Source: JBKJTP01 sp046590195 (GTDB lineage Bacteria; Bacteroidota; Ignavibacteria; Palsa-1295). From it: DNA of 29,945 nucleotides. Positions 7,651 through 14,773 of the stretch are shown here, in pieces. Position numbers and translations under genes: made by a program. The stretch covers positions 1 to 29,945 of the forward strand of contig JBKJTP010000098.1 in NCBI GenBank assembly GCA_046590195.1. Direction: 5' to 3'. Within the stretch, counting starts at the first letter, position 1. The number at the start of each line of letters is the position of its first letter. Below the pieces are notes generated by a model. It saw only the letters and a program-made list of their open reading frames with translations. It made no database searches and was not told the DNA's origin.

Positions 7651-8736
7651 ATGCTTCATGACTTTTTAGCGCGTGAGCGTACTGCAATCATCAAAATGGC
7701 CAAGCAAAAAGCGCAGAGTGTGCGCTGGGGCAGACTGGCCTTTGGCGTGGTTGAAGAGAGCTGGGATGTCTTTTACGATGACCTAACGGGGCTGGTGATC
7801 TCGGGCGTAGACAATTCTGCTGGGAATCTCGACCCCGATGATCTCGGCAAGGAATACCTTAAGCTTGGTTTTGCGATCACGGACGCTGTACAGAGCTACA
7901 ATATTATCTATCAGGCGATCACGGAATCAGCGGTGAGCCATGGTCTGACGATCAGTGATGAAGAACTCAATAGGCTGAACACATCGCTTGATATTGCGAT
8001 CGCCCAGGTCGTCACGCAGTTCGAGCGCGTTCAGACCAAAGCGCAGGACTTGAAAGAAAATGAGCGTCTGGGATTTCTCGCGCATGAGTTGCGCAACAGC
8101 TTGCAGTCTGCGACGATCGCGCTCGAGATGATCGAGCTTGGCACGGTGACGATCAAGAGCAAGACTGGAAACTTGCTTCAGAGCAGCCTCCAGCGCATGG
8201 CAGATCTCATTGACAATGCGCTGACCGGTGTCCGCTTGAGCGTGGAGCCGGCCGTCAGGATGCGCCGCATACGTGCATTCGAGGTGATCAGCGAGGTTGA
8301 AGTTACTGCCGCATTTCAGGCGCGCATTCGCGACCAGAGTCTCTGCATCCAGACGAGCAATGACATTGAGGTGTATGTCGATCGGCAGTTGTTCGTCTCT
8401 GCTCTATCGAACATCGTGCAGAATGCGCTCAAGTTCACGAGAGCACAAGGGACCGTCTCCATACGTGCGAAAGAGAGCGACGGCCGAGTGCTTATCGAGG
8501 TTGAGGATGAGTGCGGTGGACTGAATGTCGACAACCTGGAAGACTTGTTCGTCACAGGTGTGCAATCAGGTGCGGATCGCACTGGCGTAGGCTTGGGTCT
8601 TGCGATCAGCAGACAGGCCGTCGAACGCAACAATGGCGAGCTTCGGGTCGAAAATCTTCCTGGCAAGGGCTGCATCTTCGTCATCGATCTTCCTGCACCT
8701 GCGAAGCCGGAGCAGGCTACGCAGTACATGCTATAG
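7651..8736 (+). CDS. Soluble sensor histidine kinase with RsbRD-like N-terminus, 361 aa
   Basis: Residues about 1-125 are all-helical and resemble the RsbRD N-terminal/RsbT co-antagonist fold (FLARERTAIIKMAKQKAQ at the start). The kinase core follows: H-box GFLAHELRNSL with phospho-acceptor His145, N-box NIVQNALKFT (Asn254, Asn258), G1 box DECGGL (about 286-291) and G2 box GVGLGLAISR (312-321), ending in a typical HATPase tail. There is no transmembrane segment or signal peptide, so it senses a cytoplasmic cue. No response regulator is adjacent, making it an orphan kinase in this window. It converges on the HEPN gene with a 28-nt gap. No Shine-Dalgarno or clear TAnnTTTG element is seen before the ATG. 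Confidence 0.85.
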   Translation: MLHDFLARERTAIIKMAKQKAQSVRWGRLAFGVVEESWDVFYDDLTGLVISGVDNSAGNLDPDDLGKEYLKLGFAITDAVQSYNIIYQAITESAVSHGLTISDEELNRLNTSLDIAIAQVVTQFERVQTKAQDLKENERLGFLAHELRNSLQSATIALEMIELGTVTIKSKTGNLLQSSLQRMADLIDNALTGVRLSVEPAVRMRRIRAFEVISEVEVTAAFQARIRDQSLCIQTSNDIEVYVDRQLFVSALSNIVQNALKFTRAQGTVSIRAKESDGRVLIEVEDECGGLNVDNLEDLFVTGVQSGADRTGVGLGLAISRQAVERNNGELRVENLPGKGCIFVIDLPAPAKPEQATQYML

Positions 8737-8764
8737 CTGGCAGTCATGCCTTAAAAGCTTCAAG

Positions 8765-9145
8765 CTAAAGGCCAAGTTCGGAGCGTGCCTCTTTGCGAAA
8801 TTCCTCACAGATCCTCAGGGCGCTCTCGGCGTGTGATCTTGTCATCACCTCTCCAGGATATCTGGATTCACCCGCAAGCTGGGTCAATAAATGGAAGCGA
8901 GCCGCCCAATCCTTCCAATGAGGAACGTACGGAAGTGTCAGCTTCAATAGGTATGGAAGATCGTGGACCTTTGGGAATGAAGCCGATTGATAAACGAGAT
9001 AGCCCTTCAAATACTTCTCGATGCATTGCTGCGCAAGGTAGCAGACAACATCATAATTCGGATTAACTTTCTGCGGCAGTTCTCGCTGAGCAACGTTATA
9101 GTCACCCTCAGCCTTTGCGACCCAACTAGTGAATTCGTGCGTCAT
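8765..9145 (-). CDS. HEPN domain protein, partner of the adjacent nucleotidyltransferase, 126 aa
   Basis: A small all-helical HEPN protein (PF05168-like). Recognisable are the first helix WVAKAEGDYNVAQRE, the second helix CYLAQQCIEKYLKGYLV, the central FPKVHDLPYLL and the closing ESALRICEEFRKEA. The ATG at 9145 is chosen; the longer frame to 9166 begins with TTG. It overlaps the 3' end of the nucleotidyltransferase gene by 20 nt, the usual arrangement of MNT-HEPN pairs, many of which act as toxin-antitoxin modules. A clear RNase motif (Arg, 4-6 residues, His) is not evident at the usual place, so a non-catalytic HEPN is equally possible. Confidence 0.8.
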   Translation of the reverse strand: MTHEFTSWVAKAEGDYNVAQRELPQKVNPNYDVVCYLAQQCIEKYLKGYLVYQSASFPKVHDLPYLLKLTLPYVPHWKDWAARFHLLTQLAGESRYPGEVMTRSHAESALRICEEFRKEARSELGL

Positions 9146-9443
9146 AGAGCGTTTTACCTTGCTCAATTATCTCACGCATGAAGTAGTCACGCATGCTTAG
9201 CCGCTTCTCTACATCTTTCGGCTTACGTACGAGCAGATCTAGGGGAAAGGAGGCTTCGACTGCCATCCTAATTTCTACAGCCTTCTCAACATTGGCTGCG
9301 TCGTGCTCCATCACCACAAGCATATCGACATCCGAATCGGGCCCCTCTTCATCACGCGCATGCGAGCCAAAGAGGATCACTCGTTCTGGAGAGAATCTCT
9401 CAACGATCTTCTGCGAAAAGTCGCGTATTGCTGGGGTTACCAT
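9126..9443 (-). CDS. Minimal nucleotidyltransferase (MNT) of an MNT-HEPN pair, 105 aa
   Basis: A pol-beta-superfamily minimal nucleotidyltransferase. The signature FGSHARDEEGPDSDVDMLVV gives the Gly26-Ser27 turn and the two metal-binding aspartates Asp38 and Asp40, followed by a third acidic strand (FPLDLLV). In characterised MntA-HepT modules the MNT protein adenylylates the HEPN toxin and silences it; that role is inferred here from gene pairing. The ATG at 9443 is chosen: a longer reading would start at the TTG that is the last part of a TAGGTTTG -7 box. It is the first gene of the pair and overlaps HEPN by 20 nt. Confidence 0.85.
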   Translation of the reverse strand: MVTPAIRDFSQKIVERFSPERVILFGSHARDEEGPDSDVDMLVVMEHDAANVEKAVEIRMAVEASFPLDLLVRKPKDVEKRLSMRDYFMREIIEQGKTLYDARIH

Positions 9444-9449
9444 GACAAC

Positions 9450-9457
9450 CAAACCTA
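9450..9457 (-). promoter_or_regulatory. -7 element (TAGGTTTG) 6 nt before the MNT start codon
   Basis: The minus strand reads TAGGTTTGGTTGTCATG. The box matches TAnnTTTG exactly and ends six bases before the ATG at 9443, implying a leader of only a few bases. No TTTG -33 box is seen at about 20 nt upstream. Confidence 0.45.
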
Positions 9458-9480
9458 GTGGCGAGACAAATCGCTTCCCT

Positions 9481-9528
9481 GCTACTGCACCCTTCCCCGC
9501 TACTGCACCCTTCCCCGCTACTGCACCC
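9481..9528. repeat. 18-bp tandem repeat (2.7 copies) carrying the stop codon of the Ig-like lipoprotein gene
   Basis: The unit GCTACTGCACCCTTCCCC occurs at 9481-9498 and 9499-9516, with a partial copy at 9517-9528. On the minus strand each copy reads GTG CAG TAG CGG GGA AG in the frame of the upstream gene, so the terminal Val-Gln-stop is repeated in frame after the real stop. Confidence 0.92.
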
Positions 9529-11287
9529 GAAAATCCACCTTGTCAACCGCCCAACGCGGACGGACATCGACTTCGCCAGGGAAGTCGCCGTTCGGTGCTG
9601 CAAAGCGCCAGGGCATGACGGAGCCCGACTCAAATCGCATAGAGCCATCGATCGAAAGATACGCGCGAATGCGGTATTTCCCTCTCGGCACCTGGTCGAA
9701 CGTGTATGCAGTTGCACGTTTGCCAAGATGCTGAATTTGTCGCTCGTTGTGACCGATACCGATCAACTCAACGATCAGATTCTCAGAGCTGCTGCGAGTC
9801 CAAAGCGAATCGGCGATCTGGATCACGCCGGATAACTTACCGTTGTCCTTACGATCTCCTGTCTGGAAGCGGCGAACGAGCGTCGTATCCCGCTGCGTAG
9901 CAATGAATGAGGAGGGGCTGCGCACACCGTTCGTGTTGACCCGCATGGTGTACCAGTGCTTGATCGCGAGTGTATCACGAGGACGTATCTTGACGCGAGC
10001 ATCGTCGAGCCAAAGAAATGTCAGTGGCACTTCCTTATTCAACGAATCCTGTAGTGAGATCGCGGATTCGAATCGCGCACGATCGACCGCATCGCTGAAG
10101 GTGATCGAGAGATCGGGCATCTGCGATTGCTCTCTGGCGCTATCCGTGATCGGGAAGCTCTCGAAGTGAAGTGTATCCGCTCCGCGGATCGTCTCGATCG
10201 TAGACAACTGAGTGACCGCGAATGAGTCGATCAGTCTGTTGCCGATCAGGTCTGTGACATTCTCCAGGTTTGCACTTACCGTGTAATCGGTCGACACCGT
10301 CAGCGGTGCCCCGAGCGTAAGCGTCACCTGATTACCTCTATCATCCGGCTCCTGAACGAACACACCATCAACCGGCACATCACCCCGTTGCGAGCGGATA
10401 GTGAAATAACTTGCATTCAGGCTTTGCGTGTCGAGGCCTTCAGAGAAGCGCACGCGGATGTGGAGGCTATCGAGCACTTCTGCATCTTGCAGCATCGGAC
10501 GGACAGTGTCGGGGAGATCCGCAAGCCTAAGGTAGAATCCAGCCGTCACCATGCTGTCAAGAACAACGTCTCTAGTCGGCAATGCAAAGGCGTCCGATCC
10601 ATGATCATACAGCTTATTGCGGAAAGCATCGCGCAATCCGAAAGCACGATAGCGATTGAGTTGCTTCATCGCCATGAAGCGATAAACGCCGCGATCGTCA
10701 GGCTGAGTGATGTAGTCCGGCGGCGTTGTCTGGAAGTTCAGCGTGTCCGCATTGCGATTGGTAATGTCATATGCGAATACGAAGACATCCTTCATGCTTA
10801 TTGCTTCCTTCGTATTGAACGAAGGGAAGACGACGCCCGCGAGCTCGGATGTATCAATGAGCGAACCCGTGGAGAAGATCAACTGATACGATTGGTCGAG
10901 CGTATTGCCACGACGATTCTTGAGATCGCGAGAGAGCGAGACCGAGTACGTCGTATTCTCTCGCAGCAGCTCTGGCAGGATCACGGTCACCTCATCGTAG
11001 CCGCTCCAATCGTACTCGATACGTCCGTTGACGTATGGCGTGATGTTAAAAGCCGACTGGAAAGTCGCGCGCTCGAGAGGTGTCGAGAAGATGAATCTTA
11101 GTCTGGTGTCGCGCGGGACATTGATCGATCTTGGTGCTGGCGAGATCTCGATAATCTCTGGCGGGGTCTTGTCTTCGGGTCCACCTGGGGGCGGCTGGAT
11201 GGAAGCGCATGAGGCAAGCGAGAGGACCAATAGGACATATAGGGCGTATAGGACCCATAGGTCATATATCGCAGAAGCGGGATGCAA
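9518..11287 (-). CDS. Ig-like (SbsA/Big_5) domain lipoprotein, about 589 aa, start unresolved
   Basis: After a hydrophobic stretch with lipobox LASC, the mature protein begins CASIQPPPGGPEDKTPPEII, the hallmark of a widespread Bacteroidota family of Ig-like lipoproteins. The first domain (about 100 residues) has the Big_5 pattern with SPAPRSINVPRDTRLRFIFS and ends LIFSTG. Two or more further Ig-like domains follow (for example LSITFSDAVDRARF and WYTMRVNT), and the C-terminal 90 residues form a beta-sandwich-like tail. No in-frame ATG exists near the signal. The TTG at 11287 gives a 26-residue signal but lacks positive charges; an unusual start further upstream is possible. The 3' end carries an 18-bp tandem repeat that includes the stop codon. 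It lies downstream of the epimerase gene. Confidence 0.75.
   Translation of the reverse strand: MHPASAIYDLWVLYALYVLLVLSLASCASIQPPPGGPEDKTPPEIIEISPAPRSINVPRDTRLRFIFSTPLERATFQSAFNITPYVNGRIEYDWSGYDEVTVILPELLRENTTYSVSLSRDLKNRRGNTLDQSYQLIFSTGSLIDTSELAGVVFPSFNTKEAISMKDVFVFAYDITNRNADTLNFQTTPPDYITQPDDRGVYRFMAMKQLNRYRAFGLRDAFRNKLYDHGSDAFALPTRDVVLDSMVTAGFYLRLADLPDTVRPMLQDAEVLDSLHIRVRFSEGLDTQSLNASYFTIRSQRGDVPVDGVFVQEPDDRGNQVTLTLGAPLTVSTDYTVSANLENVTDLIGNRLIDSFAVTQLSTIETIRGADTLHFESFPITDSAREQSQMPDLSITFSDAVDRARFESAISLQDSLNKEVPLTFLWLDDARVKIRPRDTLAIKHWYTMRVNTNGVRSPSSFIATQRDTTLVRRFQTGDRKDNGKLSGVIQIADSLWTRSSSENLIVELIGIGHNERQIQHLGKRATAYTFDQVPRGKYRIRAYLSIDGSMRFESGSVMPWRFAAPNGDFPGEVDVRPRWAVDKVDFRVQ
11222..11266 (-). 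repeat. 9-bp repeat, five units, inside the signal-peptide coding region
   Basis: On the minus strand five consecutive 9-mers follow the pattern GNCCTATNN (GACCTATGG, GTCCTATAC, GCCCTATAT, GTCCTATTG, GTCCTCTCG). They encode the three-residue steps DLW, VLY, ALY, VLL and VLS of the hydrophobic core. Copy number change would lengthen or shorten the signal peptide by three residues without a frameshift. Confidence 0.8.
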
Positions 11288-11304
11288 CTCTGCATCCCGC
11301 TTCT
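11273..11304 (-). terminator. Perfect 14-bp stem-loop after the epimerase gene
   Basis: Minus strand AGAAGCGGGATGCA, loop GAGT, TGCATCCCGCTTCT; the stem is perfect. It lies 27 nt past the epimerase stop and just before the Ig-like lipoprotein signal sequence. No T-run follows, so it may attenuate or protect the transcript end rather than terminate by itself. Confidence 0.55.
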
Positions 11305-11331
11305 GAGAAACAATGCGGATGTCCGTCGTGC

Positions 11332-12267
11332 TCAGGCCACCTGTGCCTGAAACGATGCAACTGTCTCCTGAAGACCCTTTGCCAAATTGACTTTCGGCTC
11401 CCACCCTAACGTTGATTTTATATGATCGTATGAACAGACGCTACGCAACTGCTCGCCAGCCTTTGCCGGTCCGTGATGCGCTTTTGCTTCACCTCCAGTC
11501 GTGTGCTGTGAAAGGATAGTGAAGATCTCGTTGACATCCGTCTCCTTCGCTGTTGACACATTGAAGATGTCCGAGCCACTCATCTTTTCCACCGCCAGCA
11601 TATGCGCGCGGACGACATCACCTACGTTCACGTAATCGCGGGTCTGCCCGCCAGTGCCATGGATCGTCGCCTGCTCCCCGGCTAACAACTTATTGATGAA
11701 AATAGCTACAACGCCCGCCTCACCATGCGCATTTTGGCGCGGCCCATACACATTCGTATATCGGAACGACGTGTAGTCCATGCCATAGATCTCCTTATAG
11801 TAGTGGAGATAAAGCTCGACCGAACGCTTGGTGATTCCATATGGGGAGATGGGCCGCGCCGGGTGCTTCTCATCGGCCGGGAAGTAATCCTGCTCGCCAT
11901 AGATCGCACCGCCGGTCGAAGCGAACATGAAGCGCTTGAGGGTACCGGCTTCACGAGCAGCTTCCAGCAGCGTCAGTGTGCCGATGATATTCTGAGTTGC
12001 ATCGAAGATCGGTTCAGCAACAGACTTGCGCACATCGAGCTGCGCTGCGTGGTGATTGACGATCTCGAACTTGTGCTCGGCAAAGAGGCTGCCCACAAGC
12101 TGCTTATCGGTGATATCGCCCTGCACAAATGTCGCCTTTGGATTCAGATTCTCGATCTTACCGCTTGTGAGATTGTCGAGAATAACGACGTCGTGACCGC
12201 GCTCGATAAACGCGTCAGAGATATGCGAACCGATAAATCCGGCTGCGCCTGTGACCAATACTTTCAT
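11332..12267 (-). CDS. NAD-dependent nucleotide-sugar epimerase (UDP-glucose 4-epimerase-like), 311 aa
   Basis: An extended short-chain dehydrogenase. The N-terminal Rossmann motif is MKVLVTGAAGFIGSHI with GAAGFIG at 7-13; an acidic residue in VILDNL (Asp31) would hold the NAD ribose. The catalytic triad region is FASTGG (Ser117/Thr118) and YGITK (Tyr143, Lys147), followed by FRYTNVYGPRQ, typical of GalE-like epimerases. It probably converts UDP-sugars for envelope polysaccharides; the exact substrate cannot be read. The ATG at 12267 starts directly at the Rossmann strand. A longer frame to 12360 adds 31 residues without family support. It is followed by a stem-loop and the Ig-like lipoprotein gene. 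Confidence 0.85.
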   Translation of the reverse strand: MKVLVTGAAGFIGSHISDAFIERGHDVVILDNLTSGKIENLNPKATFVQGDITDKQLVGSLFAEHKFEIVNHHAAQLDVRKSVAEPIFDATQNIIGTLTLLEAAREAGTLKRFMFASTGGAIYGEQDYFPADEKHPARPISPYGITKRSVELYLHYYKEIYGMDYTSFRYTNVYGPRQNAHGEAGVVAIFINKLLAGEQATIHGTGGQTRDYVNVGDVVRAHMLAVEKMSGSDIFNVSTAKETDVNEIFTILSQHTTGGEAKAHHGPAKAGEQLRSVCSYDHIKSTLGWEPKVNLAKGLQETVASFQAQVA

Positions 12268-12399
12268 GTAAATTCTAATGGTTTGGCTATAGGTGATAAC
12301 GCGCGGAGCAGGAGGATTGTCCGCTAGCGGATGAGTAGATGCCGGGCAAAAGGGAGACACTTTCCGTGCCGAGGGTAAGCTCGGCCGTAATAACCCCTT

Positions 12400-12552
12400 G
12401 TAGGCGCAGGCTTTAGCCAGCGTGCTGAGAATGCAAATGCGACCGAATCTACCACTTGAGCAGGAAGGGTAAAGCTAACTCCACCCCTCTTCTTGATCCG
12501 AATTAACGGAGGTTGCCCCATGCACAGCACGCTGGCTAAAGCCTGCGCCTAC
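12400..12552. repeat. Fold-back element with perfect 27-bp inverted arms (REP/MITE-like)
   Basis: The left arm 12400-12426 begins GTAGGCGCAGGCTTTAGCC and the right arm 12526-12552 is its exact reverse complement over 27 bp, with 99 bp between. Each arm is itself an imperfect hairpin (CGCaGGCT tt AGCCaGCG). This is the layout of paired REP sequences or a small MITE. The inner 99 bp hold no convincing gene. The rest of the gap between 12267 and 12400 contains a 12-bp palindrome, TCCGCTAGCGGA (12320-12331), and a small hairpin with GCCGAG/CTCGGC arms (12368-12385). Confidence 0.9.
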
Positions 12553-12561
12553 CGGTGAGTG

Positions 12562-13116
12562 CTACGTCAGTGGATTCTTACCCAGCCTGATAAATACGCG
12601 GTAGTACTTATCGGAGTGTGAGACCTCCATCTGGCCGTCCTCGGTCGTCCATCGGCGGTAGGTAACGCTTTCGTTTGTCAGCACCACGCCGCGGCCGAGA
12701 TGCTGCTCCATGTAGTGCTTGATGTTGTCACGCGTTTGGAAATACCGGTCGCCGGCAAGCGGATGAAAGTTGATCACGATCGTGCGAACGCGGTTGCTCA
12801 CGATCTGCAACTGGATGTAAGCGGATTGCCCGTACAGCCTGATCGAATCAGACTCGATCATGGTGGTGGTCGAATCGAGCTGATGCGTTGTCTGGCGAAG
12901 CGCGATCTTCTTCATGATCATCTTCGCTGAGTCAGCAGGCATCATCAGGCGAAGACCAGCAAACGCAGGACGCGGCGGAGTATAGTTTAAAGGCTTCGGA
13001 GCTGGTGCTTGCGGTGCACCAGGTTTCTTGATCGTCGTGCGCACCTGCCCTTGCGCCAGTACGAAGACTGGAGCAAGCAAAAGCAGAATAACTAATAGCG
13101 CACGAGGAAGGGACAT
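12562..13116 (-). CDS. Secreted protein of unknown function, 184 aa
   Basis: Signal peptide MSLPRALLVILLLLAPVFVL with cleavage likely after LAQ (about residue 22). A Pro-rich linker (PKPLNYTPPRPAF) follows, then a compact domain from about residue 50 with the pattern FAGLRLMMPADSAKMIMKKI and strands TIVINFHPL, VTYRRWTTEDGQMEVSHS and YYRVFIRLG. There is no lipobox and no sorting domain, so it is probably periplasmic. It follows the 442-residue propeller-like gene by 32 nt on the same strand and is probably cotranscribed with it. No family is recognised. Confidence 0.7.
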   Translation of the reverse strand: MSLPRALLVILLLLAPVFVLAQGQVRTTIKKPGAPQAPAPKPLNYTPPRPAFAGLRLMMPADSAKMIMKKIALRQTTHQLDSTTTMIESDSIRLYGQSAYIQLQIVSNRVRTIVINFHPLAGDRYFQTRDNIKHYMEQHLGRGVVLTNESVTYRRWTTEDGQMEVSHSDKYYRVFIRLGKNPLT

Positions 13117-13148
13117 AACTTTAGCGAGAACCAGAGCAGGCTACCTAT

Positions 13149-14477
13149 TTACCGAGACTGTCTGACCTTCAGCACTTTACCGTTGCTGACAGCGACATAG
13201 TCTACAAATTTACCATCTTTTGTCCAGGCGATCTTGCCAACGTGCTCGTAGGCCTTCGAGACCTTGCCACCAGCAACGACCTGGATCTTGTTCTTATTGT
13301 TCGACGTGACATAGGCAAACTGCTTCTCGTCATCCGACCACAATGCCTGCGAAATCTGTCCGACCGGGCCAATGATCTTCTTATTCAGCATCATCGCTGA
13401 CGTATCGCCACTGACAGTATAAGCAATGTTCTTACCGCTCTTGCTGAGGAACAACCGCTCCAGGCTTGTGTAAGGCCCATCGTACTTCTTGCCATTATAG
13501 ACGACGATGCCAGCACGCTCATCGCGATCCGTGTACTTGTTGTTAAGCGTTGGGTCGCAAGCGAAGTAGGCCATGTTCTCGCCTGAGGTATCGAGCATCA
13601 CATTCGTGATCCAGCGCGATGGCATCTGCCCGCGGTTCTGATGCGAGATGAACGCAAGTGCATTCTTCTGATCCTGCGGACGGTAGCTTGTGCGGTGCTT
13701 CTTTGCGACTGCGCCGGTGATCTCAAAATCCACTGCGTTCAGCTCTGCATCATTCATTCGCTGATGAGGAGCATACTGCCACACGATCGAATCCGAACGA
13801 CCGATAGAACCAACAGCCTTCGGAAGCGTGCGCAGAACAGTTGTACCTTTTGCAGTTGTAAGATATTCTTTCTCTTCGTCAGCTGTGCGGTAGCTCCAGC
13901 CATCGGGACCGAAGACAAAATCCTTCGGCGCTGCGCCATTCTTGCCGATCGTCTCTCCATTCAGTACGACGGCGTTGCGGTCTTCGCTCTGCTTCGCATT
14001 TGCGTAAGGGAATGTTGCCGCCCAACTCTCGCCATTTCGCGAGAAGAATAGCTCGTTGTAATCGGAGGTGTACACAGTGATCGAGTCGGTGCCCCGGAAG
14101 AGTGTGGCGAGCGTGGCATTAAACCCATCATCGGTGAACGCGCGCTGAAGCCCCACCCAGATGATGTACTTCCCGTTCGGGCTGACCCGTGATGTGAGTA
14201 CTGGGATCGAGTGGTACTCGGTCGGGTATCTCTCGCCATTGATCGTGATCGACTCCCACTGGCCGAACTTGTCGACGGCCAGCCAGTTCGATCCATCCGG
14301 CGAGGCATCGAACATACGAATCCGTCGGGAAATATCGAGCGTACCGATGTTCGACTCGGTCACTTTGGCCTTTGGGTAGTTTAGCTCTGGAACAGGAGAC
14401 GCTTCAAGCTCCTGGGCGCGGAGGTCATTCGCCAGGAAACTGGCAAAAAGCAGCAAAAACGGGAGGATACGGATCAT
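13149..14477 (-). CDS. Secreted WD40/PD40-like propeller protein, 442 aa
   Basis: Signal peptide MIRILPFLLLFASFLANDLR ending in a QA-type cleavage site (RAQE). The rest is a run of beta-propeller-like blades with repeated SPDG/SPNGKYIIWVG, SRNGESWAATF, FGPDGWSYRT, SKSGKNIAYTV and DDEKQFAYVTS motifs, the last near the C-terminus. Similar blades occur in TolB-like periplasmic proteins. There is no lipobox, OmpA domain or T9SS tail, so it is likely periplasmic. The ATG at 14477 is the only good start before the signal. It is upstream of a second secreted-protein gene (32-nt gap) and downstream of a 200-bp fold-back repeat. Specific function unknown. Confidence 0.7.
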   Translation of the reverse strand: MIRILPFLLLFASFLANDLRAQELEASPVPELNYPKAKVTESNIGTLDISRRIRMFDASPDGSNWLAVDKFGQWESITINGERYPTEYHSIPVLTSRVSPNGKYIIWVGLQRAFTDDGFNATLATLFRGTDSITVYTSDYNELFFSRNGESWAATFPYANAKQSEDRNAVVLNGETIGKNGAAPKDFVFGPDGWSYRTADEEKEYLTTAKGTTVLRTLPKAVGSIGRSDSIVWQYAPHQRMNDAELNAVDFEITGAVAKKHRTSYRPQDQKNALAFISHQNRGQMPSRWITNVMLDTSGENMAYFACDPTLNNKYTDRDERAGIVVYNGKKYDGPYTSLERLFLSKSGKNIAYTVSGDTSAMMLNKKIIGPVGQISQALWSDDEKQFAYVTSNNKNKIQVVAGGKVSKAYEHVGKIAWTKDGKFVDYVAVSNGKVLKVRQSR

Positions 14478-14559
14478 GTGCTCTGCTAACAGCCGAGCGA
14501 AGAAAAGGCTCCGGTTGGTGGATTACACTGCATTCATCCGGTTTGCAGTCCGATCATCA

Positions 14560-14759
14560 CGTCATTTCGAGCGGAGTGAAGATTCATGAGGCGCTAGCCG
14601 AAATGAATCTGAACGGAGTCGAGAAATCCCCTCCGGTAGAGCAGGGAGATCATCTACACTGGCTAACGGCCCCTCCTGCTTAGCCGAAGGGGATTTCTCG
14701 GCTCCGCATCACTGAAGTTCGCTACGCTCCTTCAGTGCTGCTTCGCGCTCGAAATGACG
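14560..14759. repeat. 200-bp fold-back intergenic element with nested stems
   Basis: Terminal inverted repeats of 14 bp (CGTCATTTCGAGCG at 14560-14573 and its reverse complement at 14746-14759). A second internal pair of 12 bp (CGAGAAATCCCC at 14620-14631 and its complement at 14689-14700). Local hairpins are GATTCAT/ATGAATC (14581-14609) and ACTGAAG/CTTCAGT (14711-14736). It ends 14 bp before the stop of the glycosyltransferase gene. Similar GTCATTTCGAGC...GAGAAATCCCC intergenic repeats are, from memory, widespread in environmental bacteria. No open frame inside looks coding. Confidence 0.85.
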
Positions 14760-14773
14760 GCGTACTAGACGAG

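Noticed and set aside
9481..9528. Possible CRISPR-like array
   Set aside because: The units are directly adjacent, 18 bp long and have no spacers; it is a tandem repeat.
10388..11101. 237-codon plus-strand frame opposite the Ig-like lipoprotein gene
   Set aside because: Antisense shadow; no recognisable motif and it overlaps a gene with clear Ig-like domains.
12324..12530. 68-codon frame inside the fold-back element region
   Set aside because: It overlaps the inverted repeat, has no homology-like features and no start signal.
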